Positions 1-8,890 of a stretch of 64,000 nucleotides of DNA are shown in pieces. The number at the start of each line of letters is the position of its first letter. Positions within the stretch are counted from its first letter, which is position 1. Source of the stretch: Bordetella sp. FB-8 (lineage in GTDB: Bacteria; Pseudomonadota; Gammaproteobacteria; Burkholderiales; Burkholderiaceae_B); the NCBI RefSeq assembly GCF_000382185.1, contig NZ_KB907784.1, positions 682,001 through 746,000 on the forward strand. The letters are read 5' to 3'. The notes under the pieces are model-generated. The model did no database searches and was not told where the DNA came from. It saw nothing but the letters and a program-made list of their open reading frames with translations. Position numbers and translations under genes: made by a program.

Positions 1-1
1 G

Positions 2-1162
2 TTCGCGATCAACCGCCTCGAATCCCAGCACGGCCAGACCCGCCTTGCCCCCTATTTGCAACGCCAGCGCTGGACTTCGCTGCTGCGCTCCAACGCGCTG
101 GAGATGCACTACCAGCCGCTATTGGACTTGCGTACGCGCGAGATCCGTAAAGTCGAGGCGCTGGCGCGCTTGCGCGATGGCGACCGCCTGCTGGCGCCCG
201 GCATGTTCTTTCCCGCGCTCACCTCCGATGACTTCGTCGATCTCTATTCGCTGGGCTTGAAACAGGTACTGGCGCAGCGCAACAACTGGCTGGAAAGCAC
301 GGGGATGGATCTGCACGTCTCCATCAACATGCCTTCCAGCGCGCTGGCCGACACCCGCTACTTTCAGGCGACGCGACGCGCGCTGGATGAATCCGGCTGC
401 GCACCGCATAAGCTGTCGCTGGAAATCCTGGAGACCGAAGAAATTCCGCGCCACATGGACGTGGCCGACGAACTTGAGCACTTCAAGGCCCTGGGCGTGC
501 GCCTTGCCGAGGACGATCTGGGCTCGGGCTACAGCAGTCTGAGCCGTCTGCGGGAATTGCCCTTCGACACCATCAAGATCGACCGCAGTATTGTGATGAA
601 TGTCCACCAGGACAGCTCCAACGTGCTGCGCTTCATCTATCAGCTCACCCGGCTCGGCCACTCGCTGGGCAAAGATGTGGTCGTCGAAGGCGTGGAGACG
701 ACCGATCTGCTGGAAGCCATCGTCATACTGGGAGCCGACGTCGCACAGGGCTGGGTGGTCGCTCGGCCCATGCCGGCCGATGAAATTCCACGCTGGATAC
801 AGTCCCGCGCGCTACCCGACCTGCCCGAACCCGGCCGGGCCCACAGCCTGCTGGCCCGGCTCGCGCGCCTGGTGATCTGGGAAGAACGGCTGCAGCTGAT
901 TCTGTCCGATCGGCCCAGCGCCGGCTCATCCGGCGAGCCGAGTCGGCTGTATGCCGATCCTCTGGAAGCGCTGAACCACGCGAGCACCCTGTCGGCATCG
1001 CAGGATGGCACCGCGCTTTCCCTGCCTTTGGACGACGCCGATCCGCAGGCGCAGCAGGCGCTCGTGATGGCCGCCGTGAACCATGGCCTGTACGGACGGG
1101 AATACGCCCAGGCGCGGCAAGTCCTGGTGCAGACGCTGCAAGCGCGCGACCCAGGGCAATAG
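2..1162 (+). CDS. EAL-domain cyclic-di-GMP phosphodiesterase, C-terminal part
   Basis: The frame is open to the left edge, so the N-terminus, probably with a sensory or GGDEF region, lies outside the window. The visible 386 residues contain a complete EAL domain: the signature E-A-L at about residue 52 after EMHYQPLLDL, SINMPSS with the metal-binding Asn, LEILETEE, DDLGSGYSSL, the lysine in IKIDRS, and VVVEGVET followed by QGWVVARP. All acidic metal ligands and the catalytic lysine are present, so hydrolysis of cyclic-di-GMP to pGpG is expected. About 110 residues follow the EAL domain with no family I recognise. The stop is TAG at 1160-1162. The domain is certain; the full architecture cannot be seen. 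Confidence 0.9.
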   Translation, partial: FAINRLESQHGQTRLAPYLQRQRWTSLLRSNALEMHYQPLLDLRTREIRKVEALARLRDGDRLLAPGMFFPALTSDDFVDLYSLGLKQVLAQRNNWLESTGMDLHVSINMPSSALADTRYFQATRRALDESGCAPHKLSLEILETEEIPRHMDVADELEHFKALGVRLAEDDLGSGYSSLSRLRELPFDTIKIDRSIVMNVHQDSSNVLRFIYQLTRLGHSLGKDVVVEGVETTDLLEAIVILGADVAQGWVVARPMPADEIPRWIQSRALPDLPEPGRAHSLLARLARLVIWEERLQLILSDRPSAGSSGEPSRLYADPLEALNHASTLSASQDGTALSLPLDDADPQAQQALVMAAVNHGLYGREYAQARQVLVQTLQARDPGQ

Positions 1163-1323
1163 ATTGCGCAGTAAGACGTGACAATTGCAATGCCAAAGCA
1201 TTACAGCAGCAAGCTTTCGTAACGTCCTGCGTCTCTCATCTTGCGCTACGCTTGCGCAAACGGGGCTTGAACTTTTCACAAGACGCCCTCATCTCATATA
1301 TCCCTCTTGTGGGAGTCATCGAC

Positions 1324-2187
1324 ATGTTTGGAAAGCTCATCCCGAAACTGATTTTCGCCGGCGCCCTCCTGGCGTGCGGCACTGCCTGGGCCGCCGACCC
1401 GACGGTGGACCAGGTCTATCAGGCCGCCAAGGCAGGCAACTACAGCCAGGCGCAAGGCATGATGGACCAAGTGCTGCGCGACCACCCCAACAGCGCCAAG
1501 GCGCATTTTATCCAGGCCAACCTCTATGCCAAAGAGGGCAAGCTGAACGCCGCCCGCGGCGAATTGCAGAAAGCCCAGCAGATCGATCCCAATCTATCCT
1601 TTGCCAAGCCCGGTGCGGTGCAGGAACTGAAGTCGCTGCTGTCCGGTGGCAACGCGCGCGCCAATGGGCGGGCGGCTCAGGCCAACGGCGGCGTCCATGT
1701 GCCCTGGGGGCCGCTGCTGGGGGGCCTGGCAGTCCTGCTCATCATCCTCATGATCATCCGGGCACGCTCCCAGCGGACGATCGTTGAACCCGGTCCGGCA
1801 GCGGGCTGGCGCCCTGCCGGCCCCGCGGGCCCGGGCGGTCCGGTCATGCCCGCAGGCGGTTACGGTCCCGGCTACGGGTCTGGCGGCATGATGCCGCCGG
1901 CCGCCGGCGGCATGGGTTCCGGCATCCTGGGTGGCCTGGCCACGGGCGCTGCGGTGGGCGCGGGCATGGTGGCAGGCGAAGCGCTGATGCACAAGGTCAT
2001 GGGCGGCGGCGCGCAGCAGGCCGTGCCCATCGATACCGGCAACGACTTCGTGCAGAACGACCCGGGCAGCAACTACGACATGGGCGGCAATGATTTCGGC
2101 GTGAACGACGCCGGTTCCTGGGACGACGGCAGCGGCGGCGGCTCCGATTGGGGCGACAGCGGCGGCGGCTCCGACGACTGGAACTAA
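1324..2187 (+). CDS. Exported TPR-like protein with one membrane segment and Gly/Asp-rich tail
   Basis: The start is ATG 1324, preceded by GGGAG about eight bases upstream; an earlier in-frame start at 1252 has no ribosome site and would spoil the signal sequence. The 287-residue product begins with a signal peptide ending in GTAWA before AD (about residue 23). Residues 27-95 look like two tetratricopeptide-type helical repeats (AKAGNYSQAQGMMDQVL, AKEGKLNAARGELQKA). A hydrophobic segment lies at about 126-148 and is followed by basic residues. Next comes a Gly/Pro-rich stretch with a glycine-zipper-like segment (GGLATGAAVGAGMVAGEAL) and an acidic Gly/Ser/Trp tail. This suggests a membrane-anchored scaffold, but no function can be assigned. 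It follows the EAL gene by about 160 bp on the same strand. Confidence 0.7.
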   Translation: MFGKLIPKLIFAGALLACGTAWAADPTVDQVYQAAKAGNYSQAQGMMDQVLRDHPNSAKAHFIQANLYAKEGKLNAARGELQKAQQIDPNLSFAKPGAVQELKSLLSGGNARANGRAAQANGGVHVPWGPLLGGLAVLLIILMIIRARSQRTIVEPGPAAGWRPAGPAGPGGPVMPAGGYGPGYGSGGMMPPAAGGMGSGILGGLATGAAVGAGMVAGEALMHKVMGGGAQQAVPIDTGNDFVQNDPGSNYDMGGNDFGVNDAGSWDDGSGGGSDWGDSGGGSDDWN

Positions 2188-2399
2188 ATAAGACGCCAGC
2201 CCCGGAAATAATCTCGGAAAACCGAGCCTCCCGGGCATGGCGGGCCGCCCTGGCATCCATGACCTGGCCTGCGAACGACCTGGCTCAAGCGGGCCACCTC
2301 CGACCTGCGCCGCGGTCAACGCTGGCGTCTAGAAAGATGATGGGCCGCCGCAGCACCTGCTGTGCTGGCGCAGGTCACAAGTCGACGCGCCGCGCGGCA

Positions 2400-3704
2400 T
2401 TACGACTCCACGTCTTCCAGGCTGAAGATTTCGCTCTGGTCGTTGTAGGAGAAGATTTCGCCATAGCGGCCCCAATCGATGACCGCGTCCAACGTTTCCT
2501 CGGCGGCGCCGTCGGACAAGAAATCTTCCAGTTCCTGCTCAAACCGCACGCGCGGGGCGCGGTGGCCTGGGCGCTCGTTGAGCACGGCGCGGATGCGCGC
2601 GGCCAGGGGCACGTTCTTGAGCAGGTGCTCGGCGAACATCATCTTGCGCTCTTGCGTGCCCAGTTCGGCGAATTTGCGGCCGGCCTGGGTCAGGAACATA
2701 TCGCCCTGGTGAACGTCGGCAAAGCCCAGGTGCTGCAGCATTTCGGCGATAGGGAAAAGATCGTCGACTTCCAGCTGCAGTGAACGGGCCACGTCCGGCA
2801 TGTCGGCGCGGCCGTTGTAAGGTGCCGCCGCCAGGGTTTCGATCAGGCCCGCCATGAGGTTGGTGGACACGCTGGGAAGCCAGCTTCCCAGTTCGAGCGC
2901 GCCGCGCGCCGAGCCTCCCGCCGGGCGCGCCGTCATCTGGGCATAGATGTCGTCGACCAGCTTGCGGAAAGCGGGGTCGAGGCGATTGCGCGGATGTTTG
3001 AACGGCACCTTGATCTCGGACACGACCTTGCCCGGATTGGACGACAGCACCAGGATACGGTCGCACATGAACACCGCCTCCTCGATATTGTGCGTGACGA
3101 TGAGCACCGACTTGATCGGCATACGGCCCTGGGTCCATAGGTCGAGCAAGTCGGTACGCAAGGTCTCGGCCGTCAGTACGTCCAGTGCGGAGAAAGGCTC
3201 GTCCATCAACAGCAGCGTCGGATCCACAACCAACGCGCGCGCGAACCCCACGCGCTGGCGCATACCGCCGGACATCTCGCGAGGGTAGGCGTTTTCGAAA
3301 CCATCCAGACCGATGAGGTCGATGGCCGCCAGCGCGCGGGCGCGCCGCTCCTTGGCCGGTACGCCCTGCGCTTCGAGGCCGGCCTCGACGTTCTGCAGCA
3401 CCGTCAGCCAGGGAAACAGGGCAAAGGTCTGGAACACCATGGCCACGCCCTTGGCCGGACCATTGAGCGGCTTGCCCATATAGTCCACCTCGCCGCCGGA
3501 CGGCTTGATCAGGCCGGCGATGATGCGCAGGAGGGTCGACTTGCCCGAGCCCGAACGGCCCAGCAGGCCGACGATCTCGCCCTCGTGCAGTTGCAGATTG
3601 ACGCCGTCGAGAACCAGAAGCTCGCCCTGGTTTTTGTCGAATCCCCGATAGACGTTTTTGAGGCTGAGGATTTCCTGGCCGAGGCCCGAGGATGGAGTCT
3701 GCAT
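2400..3704 (-). CDS. ABC transporter ATPase (nitrate/sulfonate-type) with C-terminal AAA-associated domain
   Basis: The 434-residue protein has a complete ABC domain: Walker A GRSGSGKST at about 49-57, Q-loop FQTFALFPW, signature SGGMRQRVGFARAL at about 145, Walker B LLLMDEPFSALD and the switch histidine in IVTHN. Residues after about 270 form an extra winged-helix-like region of the kind annotated as the AAA-associated C-terminal domain. It powers import together with the double permease encoded 21 bp upstream. NitT/TauT-family ATPases usually lack this tail, which may be regulatory. No substrate-binding protein is encoded nearby, so the substrate is unknown. Confidence 0.85.
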   Translation of the reverse strand: MQTPSSGLGQEILSLKNVYRGFDKNQGELLVLDGVNLQLHEGEIVGLLGRSGSGKSTLLRIIAGLIKPSGGEVDYMGKPLNGPAKGVAMVFQTFALFPWLTVLQNVEAGLEAQGVPAKERRARALAAIDLIGLDGFENAYPREMSGGMRQRVGFARALVVDPTLLLMDEPFSALDVLTAETLRTDLLDLWTQGRMPIKSVLIVTHNIEEAVFMCDRILVLSSNPGKVVSEIKVPFKHPRNRLDPAFRKLVDDIYAQMTARPAGGSARGALELGSWLPSVSTNLMAGLIETLAAAPYNGRADMPDVARSLQLEVDDLFPIAEMLQHLGFADVHQGDMFLTQAGRKFAELGTQERKMMFAEHLLKNVPLAARIRAVLNERPGHRAPRVRFEQELEDFLSDGAAEETLDAVIDWGRYGEIFSYNDQSEIFSLEDVES

Positions 3705-3725
3705 AGTCGATATGGTTTTATAGGT

Positions 3726-5477
3726 TCAATCGAGCCGCAGCCGGGATTCGGCATAGGCATACAGCGGCCGCCACAGCAAGCGGTTAAAGAGGGTCACGAA
3801 CAGCGACATCACGGTGATGCCCAGAATGATCTTGGGGAAATCGCCCGCGGCCGTGGTCTGTGCAATATAGGCCCCCAGTCCGTGCGCGGCCAGCTTGGTA
3901 TCGCCCCATTGCACGTACTCGGACACGATGCTGGCGTTCCAGGCACCGCCCGAGGCGGTGATGGCGCCGGTGACGTAATAGGGAAAGATGCCCGGCAGCA
4001 CGGCCTTACGCCACCACTGCCAGCCGCGGATATGGAAATTGGCCGAGACCTCGCGGTAATCGTTGGGATAGGACGCGGCGCCCGCGATCACGTTGAACAG
4101 GATGTACCACTGCGTGCCCAGCACGATGAGCGGCGATAGCCAAATGTCCGGATTCAAGTGAAAGCGCACGATCACGATCACGAATACCGGAAACATCAGG
4201 TTGGCGGGGAAGGCCGCCAGGAACTGCGCCAGCGGCTGGATTTTCTCGGCCAACGCCGGACGCAGGCCGATCAGCACGCCCAGCGGCACCCAGATCAGGG
4301 AAGAGATGGCGATCAGCAGCGCCACGCGCACCAAGGTGATGAAACCCATCAGGAATACGTGGCCTACGTCGCCCCAGCTCACGCCGGTGCTGACATAGGC
4401 CACCACGCGGTAGACCACGTAGAGCGTGAGCAGCACGACGAACACGCCCCAGGCCAGATCGCCAGCCCGTGATGCGACTTTCTTCTTCGGTTTGCGCGCG
4501 GACTGAGCCATCCTGACCGGCAGGCGCAGTGGCGCACGCGCCGCCCTGGAGATCAGCAGGCTCGCGGGCACCAGCAGCAGGCGGATCAGACGCGTGCGGC
4601 GGATCAGATCGAGCAGCCAGGACTCTGGCGCAGCGCCGGAACTGGTGTTTTCCATGCGGAACTTGTCGGCCCAGGCCACCAGCGGACGGAAAAGCAGCTG
4701 GTCGTAGGCCAGGATCACGATCACCATCGCCAGGATCACCCAGCCCACGGCATGCATGTTTTTGTCGGAAATGGCCTGCGCCAGATAGGCGCCGATGCCG
4801 GGCAGCGTGATGCTCTGGTCGCCCACCGTGATCGATTCCGAGGCCACCACGAAGAACCAGCCGCCGGACATGGACATCATCATGTTCCAGATTAGGCCGG
4901 GCATGGCGAAGGGGACTTCCAGCTTCCAGAAGCGCTGCCAGCCAGTCAGATGAAAGCCGCGCGCCACCTCGTCCAGGTCGCGCGGCACCGTGCGCAGCGA
5001 CTGGTAGAAACTGAAGGTCATGTTCCAGGCCTGGCTGGTCCAAATGGCAAAGATGGCCGCCAGTTCGGCGCCCAGCACGCGGGACGGGAACAGCGCCAGG
5101 AAAAAGGTCACCGTAAAGGAGATGTAGCCCAGCACCGGCACCGACTGCAGGATGTCCAGGATGGGGACCAGCACCTTCCCGGCACGCTTGCTTTTTGCCG
5201 CCAGGGTGCCGTAGACCAGCGTGAACAGCAGCGAGGCCACCATGGCGGCCAGCATACGCAGCGTGGTGCGCAGCGCGTATTCGGGCAGATGGCTCGGATC
5301 CAGCGAGATGACCTGCTCGTGCAGGGTGGACATGGGGGCCATGGTCTGGTGAAAGCCCACGGCGGCCATAGCGATCAGGCAGATTATGAGAGGAAAGGCG
5401 ACGAAGTCCCAGCCGTTGGGCAGAAGGCGCCACGCCGACGCGTTGGCCGTCCGGTTGAGAGTGAAGCCGAATTCCAT
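3726..5477 (-). CDS. ABC transporter permease, two fused BPD permease domains
   Basis: The 583-residue inner-membrane protein holds two binding-protein-dependent permease domains in one chain. The first has its coupling-helix region near DLDEVARGFHLTGWQRFW; the second, after a basic linker at about residues 300-335, has the matching NDYREVSANFHIRGWQWW. Typical NitT/TauT permeases are about 260 residues, so this is a tandem fusion that could act as a built-in heterodimer. The start ATG 5477 has AAGGGG five bases upstream. It heads a two-gene operon with the ATPase. A perfect 8-bp dyad lies 83 bp upstream of the start and is the likely control site. Confidence 0.85.
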   Translation of the reverse strand: MEFGFTLNRTANASAWRLLPNGWDFVAFPLIICLIAMAAVGFHQTMAPMSTLHEQVISLDPSHLPEYALRTTLRMLAAMVASLLFTLVYGTLAAKSKRAGKVLVPILDILQSVPVLGYISFTVTFFLALFPSRVLGAELAAIFAIWTSQAWNMTFSFYQSLRTVPRDLDEVARGFHLTGWQRFWKLEVPFAMPGLIWNMMMSMSGGWFFVVASESITVGDQSITLPGIGAYLAQAISDKNMHAVGWVILAMVIVILAYDQLLFRPLVAWADKFRMENTSSGAAPESWLLDLIRRTRLIRLLLVPASLLISRAARAPLRLPVRMAQSARKPKKKVASRAGDLAWGVFVVLLTLYVVYRVVAYVSTGVSWGDVGHVFLMGFITLVRVALLIAISSLIWVPLGVLIGLRPALAEKIQPLAQFLAAFPANLMFPVFVIVIVRFHLNPDIWLSPLIVLGTQWYILFNVIAGAASYPNDYREVSANFHIRGWQWWRKAVLPGIFPYYVTGAITASGGAWNASIVSEYVQWGDTKLAAHGLGAYIAQTTAAGDFPKIILGITVMSLFVTLFNRLLWRPLYAYAESRLRLD

Positions 5478-5559
5478 GCAAACCCCTTACACGATGCGCA
5501 GTCGCCCTGCTCCGCACCTGTTCGGCGGGAACCGGCCTCGTATCATGACCGCGAAATAT

Positions 5560-5578
5560 GACAATTCACGGAATTGTC
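5560..5578. promoter_or_regulatory. Perfect inverted repeat upstream of the double permease
   Basis: GACAATTC, three bases (ACG), then GAATTGTC: 8-bp arms without mismatch, 83 bp upstream of the permease start on the minus strand. The spacing and symmetry suit a homodimeric repressor or activator. No regulator gene adjoins, so the cognate factor is unknown. Confidence 0.5.
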
Positions 5579-5849
5579 CACCATTTTTCGACCGCGACGC
5601 ACAACGTTTGGCGGCATGGCCGAGCCCAGACGCGGGTCGCCGAATATATTCAGGCAATTTGCAAGATTTGCGAAACAGCCGGCCTTGCATTTGACGTGGA
5701 ACTTTAATCGCGAGCGCGTTACTCAAACCAACAGAAAGCACGCAGCTGTGGGCGGCCTGTATCTAGGACAAACGCTAGGTTATGGTCTGTCCAGTCGCCG
5801 CAAATGCAAGCGACAGCGGTCCCTTGACCGGAAGATTGCCACCAGTGTG

Positions 5850-6365
5850 AACAGACAACGCCTGGACGGCGCCTCATCATCCTTTTCGGCGGCAATGGCA
5901 TCGATGCCCTGCATGCATGCGCGCAAGCCTTCGACCAGTTCGGGTTCCTGCGCAGGCAGCGATGACCGGTGTGCTCCTCGCCATGCCCGGCGACGCGTTC
6001 GATCAGCTATTGCAGCGCATTGCGGCGCCTGCGCAGACGCGTCAGCGGTGGAAAAAGCGTGTCCCAATACGTGGCGAGCATGTCGCTGACGACGCGCAAA
6101 CCCTCGACCAGGCCCGGCAGACCGCGCTGCTGCAACAAGGCGCCTGCCAGCTAGCAGGCCACCGCAGATCCTTGCTCTTAGTGGACAGGATCGTACCGGC
6201 TAACGTGGTGACCCGCCGCCAATCGAACGCGCCGCGAGTGACCGGATTGGACATCTCGCCAATCTCGGCCTGCCGCATACCGTCGTCGCTGCGCACATCG
6301 CTGACCGCGGGCTGTGCCGCGCTGATGGGCTGCTTGCCCAGGGTCGAATGGTCTTGTTCGCCGCT
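5850..6365 (-). pseudogene. Decayed tssA-like gene (ImpA N-terminal domain, type VI secretion)
   Basis: Reading right to left, pieces in different frames give a recognisable ImpA/TssA N-terminal domain. Up to about 6163 one frame reads AEIGEMSNPVTRGAFDWRRV and then STKSKDLR. The frame then shifts and reads a stop, followed by LLQQRGLPGLVEGLRVVSDM, LATYWDTLFPPL and RNALQ with a second stop at 6007-6009. Near 5960 a further shift leads to ELVEGLRACMQGIDAIAAEK. In intact TssA proteins these motifs are continuous (GAFDWR.V, SKDLR, GL.GL.EGL, YWD..P). At least two frameshifts and two nonsense codons make it non-functional. No other type VI gene is in the window. The family call rests on motif memory, without a database search. 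Confidence 0.72.
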
Positions 6366-6369
6366 CAAA

Positions 6370-6735
6370 ACCCCACTCTCTGGTTAAGAAATCGTCAAGA
6401 GGGGGCTTATTGCCCGCGAACCTGGAGCAGCAGCAACTTTTAATGCAGCCTCTGATGGACAAGCGCTAACTACACGCCACGAAAGAAATAATTCGCATCA
6501 TATATTGCCAAAGTATAAGAAAAGCGGGACTGAATCCAATCTCCCAAACCCGCCCACCTGGCAAGCACGCTAACGATCCTGTATTGCCAGGAATAAGTAA
6601 CTAAATAAAACGCAACTAATCAGACCGCAAATCGCTTCGTTTTAAGAGGGAAGAACGCACCCGCACCCCCACCATTCCAAGTGGGGGGAAATCATTATTT
6701 ACCTAATCGTTTGTATCGAAATAATTCTAATTGAC
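6370..6735. other. AT-rich non-coding stretch
   Basis: No frame here looks like protein, and no RNA gene or repeat was recognised. The base composition is clearly more AT-rich than the flanking genes and leads into the promoter of the betaine-type operon. Confidence 0.5.
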
Positions 6736-6764
6736 TTGATTTAAATCCAACTCCTCGTTAAGAT
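6736..6764 (+). promoter_or_regulatory. Predicted sigma-70 promoter of the betaine-type ABC operon
   Basis: A -35-like TTGATT at 6736-6741 is followed after 17 bp by a -10-like TAAGAT at 6759-6764 in AT-rich DNA. Transcription from here would give a leader of roughly 230 nt before the binding-protein start at 7004. Confidence 0.5.
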
Positions 6765-6850
6765 CGCCCCATCTTTACTTAACTCTGTTCAATTTCTGTC
6801 AACGCAATGCGTTTTCGCAATACGCGGAATGCATGGCGTCGGCTGCCCTG

Positions 6851-6970
6851 ATGAGTCCAGCCTCCCTGGCTGGCGTCTCATATCTACCGGTGTCGGTTTG
6901 TATTGGCGGTTCTGCCCGTCTTCCGCACACCCCCCTTTGGCTACACGGCATAGACCGGCAATCCTGCCGG
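6851..6970 (+). promoter_or_regulatory. Structured 5' leader of the betaine-type operon, candidate RNA regulator
   Basis: Two clear stem-loops are present. The first spans 6851-6881: outer pair ATGAG/CTCAT, an asymmetric internal loop, then CCAGCC/GGCTGG around loop TCCCT. The second is CCGGCA-ATCC-TGCCGG at 6955-6970, 19 bases before the GGAGG ribosome site. Neither is followed by a T-run, so a Rho-independent attenuator is unlikely. Control of translation or binding of a protein or ligand is possible. I could not match it to a known riboswitch class. Confidence 0.4.
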
Positions 6971-7003
6971 CCTGTGTCCTTGAACCTATGGAGGCAAAAG
7001 TCT

Positions 7004-8017
7004 ATGCGTTTCCCCTTCTGCAAGATCCTGGCCGGTCTGGCCCTCTTTTCCGCCTGTGCAGGCATGGCACAAGCTGCCACTGCGCCGAAGGCGGCCGTAC
7101 AGTGCGAGATCAATCGCCCCGTCAAATTCGGCGGCATGAATTGGTCGTCCAACCTGGTCATGGTCGAGCTCGAGCGCTTCATCATGGAAAAAGGCTATGG
7201 CTGCCAGACCCAGGTGCTGCCTGTCGAAACCCTGCCGGCACTGGCCGCGCTGGAGCGCGGCGACCTGGATATCAACTCCGAGGTCTGGCTCAACAGCGTG
7301 GCCGAACCTTGGGCCAAAGCACTCAAGACCGGCAAGGTCGCACGCCTGGGCGAACTGTACCTGGGCGGTGAGGCCTGGTTCATTCCGCGCTACACGGCCA
7401 AGCGCCTGCCCGGACTGAAATCGGTAGCCGATCTGCCCAAGTACAAGAAGCAATTCCAGGACCCCGAAGAGCCGTCCAAAGGCCGCTTCTATACCTGCCC
7501 CGCCGGCTGGGGCTGCGAAGTCACCAACGGCAACCTGTACCGCGCGTTCAAGCTGAGCAGCAGCTACACGCTGTATTCGCCCGGCACCGGCGCGGCGCAA
7601 AAGGCGGCGATCATGTCGGCCTACCAGCGCAAGCAGAACATCGTCTTCTATTACTGGTACCCCACCCCCCTGGTGGGAGCGCTGGACCTGGTCAAGCTGC
7701 AGATGCCGCCCTACGACGCCAAAACGCACCCGTGCCTGACCTCGCCTTCATGCAAGAATCCGCAGCCCAGCGGCTACCCGTCCAACCCCGTATTTACCGC
7801 GGTCAACACGAAGTTCGAGAAACAGGCGCCCAAGCTGACCGGGTTCCTGTCCAAGGTGTCCATTCCGCTGCCCGAATTGAACGCAACGCTGGCTCACATG
7901 CAAAAGACGGGCGACGAGGCACCGGACGTGGCCAAGTGGTTCCTCAAGAACGAAGGCGCGACCTGGAAGCAATGGGTTCCGGCCGATGTGGCCCAACGGG
8001 TCCAGGCCGCGCTGTAA
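7004..8017 (+). CDS. Glycine betaine/choline-type ABC transporter substrate-binding protein (OpuAC/ProX-like)
   Basis: The start ATG 7004 has GGAGG at 6990-6994; an upstream in-frame start (6833) would put 57 non-conserved residues before the signal peptide. The 337-residue product has a signal peptide ending GMAQA before AT (about residue 24). It shows OpuAC-family features: VKFGGMNWSSN, LERGDLDINSEVWLNS, the cysteine-containing TCPAGWGCEVTN, and YYWYPTPLVGALDL with the aromatic residues typical of quaternary-amine cages. It would capture a quaternary ammonium compound in the periplasm for the permease and ATPase that follow. Glycine betaine, choline or a related compound cannot be told apart from sequence. 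Confidence 0.9.
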   Translation: MRFPFCKILAGLALFSACAGMAQAATAPKAAVQCEINRPVKFGGMNWSSNLVMVELERFIMEKGYGCQTQVLPVETLPALAALERGDLDINSEVWLNSVAEPWAKALKTGKVARLGELYLGGEAWFIPRYTAKRLPGLKSVADLPKYKKQFQDPEEPSKGRFYTCPAGWGCEVTNGNLYRAFKLSSSYTLYSPGTGAAQKAAIMSAYQRKQNIVFYYWYPTPLVGALDLVKLQMPPYDAKTHPCLTSPSCKNPQPSGYPSNPVFTAVNTKFEKQAPKLTGFLSKVSIPLPELNATLAHMQKTGDEAPDVAKWFLKNEGATWKQWVPADVAQRVQAAL

Positions 8018-8032
8018 GCGGCGAGGATGTCC

Positions 8033-8890
8033 ATGTTTCCTGAAATCGTTTCTGCGCGCGGAATGCGCGACGGCATCGACGCCTTCGTACAGCACATCGT
8101 CACGCGCTACGGCGACCAACTGCAGGCCATGTCGATGCCTTTCCTGCACGCCCAGGTGTGGCTGGAGCAATTGCTGCGCGGCGCTCCCTGGTGGGCCGTG
8201 GTGCTAGCGATCATGCTCATCGCCTGGCTTGCAGGCCGGCGCATCGGCCTGAGCCTGGCGATGGGCGTGCTGCTGTGCCTGGTGGGCGCCATCGGCCTAT
8301 GGGCCGCGGCCATGCAGACGCTGGCGCTGATGATCATGGCAACCGCGAGCTCCGTGGTGATCGGCATTCCGCTGGGTGTGTTAATGGCGCGCGTCGACTG
8401 GCTGCGCACTATGTTGCTGCCCCTGCTGGACGTCATGCAGACCATGCCCAGCTTCGTGTACCTGATCCCGGTGGTGATGCTCTTCGGGCTGGGCAACATC
8501 CCGGCCATTATCGCCACAGTGATCTATGCCGTGCCGCCGCTGATACGCCTGACCGATCTGGGCATACGCCTAGTCGACCGGGAGGTGCTGGAGGCCGCCC
8601 GCGCCTTCGGCGCCAATCCGCGCCAGCAATTGTTCGGCGTGCAGCTACCGCTGGCTTTGCCGAACATCATGGCCGGCATCAACCAGACCACCATGATGGC
8701 TCTGTCCATGGTGGTGATCGCCTCAATGATCGGCGCGCGCGGCCTGGGCTACGAAGTGCTGCTTGGCATCAACCGCCTGGAGGTGGGCCGCGGGCTGCTG
8801 GCCGGCCTGGGCATCGTGGCGCTGGCCGTGGTGTTCGACCGCATCACCCAGTCCTATGGGCACCGCGTAAGCAAAGGAGGACAGCGATGA
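8033..8890 (+). CDS. Glycine betaine/choline-type ABC transporter permease (ProW-like)
   Basis: Inner-membrane permease of 285 residues with the ProW layout: an N-terminal amphipathic region, then about five or six membrane segments. The coupling motif reads DREVLEAARAFGANPRQQLF, the usual EAA loop. I prefer ATG 8033 because GAGG (8023-8026) lies six bases before it and directly abuts the alternative ATG at 8027. It is 15 bp after the binding-protein gene, and its stop overlaps the ATPase start (ATGA at 8887-8890), consistent with translational coupling. Confidence 0.9.
   Translation: MFPEIVSARGMRDGIDAFVQHIVTRYGDQLQAMSMPFLHAQVWLEQLLRGAPWWAVVLAIMLIAWLAGRRIGLSLAMGVLLCLVGAIGLWAAAMQTLALMIMATASSVVIGIPLGVLMARVDWLRTMLLPLLDVMQTMPSFVYLIPVVMLFGLGNIPAIIATVIYAVPPLIRLTDLGIRLVDREVLEAARAFGANPRQQLFGVQLPLALPNIMAGINQTTMMALSMVVIASMIGARGLGYEVLLGINRLEVGRGLLAGLGIVALAVVFDRITQSYGHRVSKGGQR

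Noticed and set aside
4006..5517. A 503-codon frame on the same strand as the double permease
   Set aside because: It is rich in Arg, Gly, His and Ala, lacks hydrophobic segments, and is a shadow of the permease gene in another frame.
6841..6900. CTGATGAG followed by a hairpin in the betaine-operon leader, resembling a hammerhead ribozyme core
   Set aside because: The required second core strand (GAAA before stem III, with a closing stem) is not found at the right place, and the ATGAG bases pair in the alternative stem-loop.
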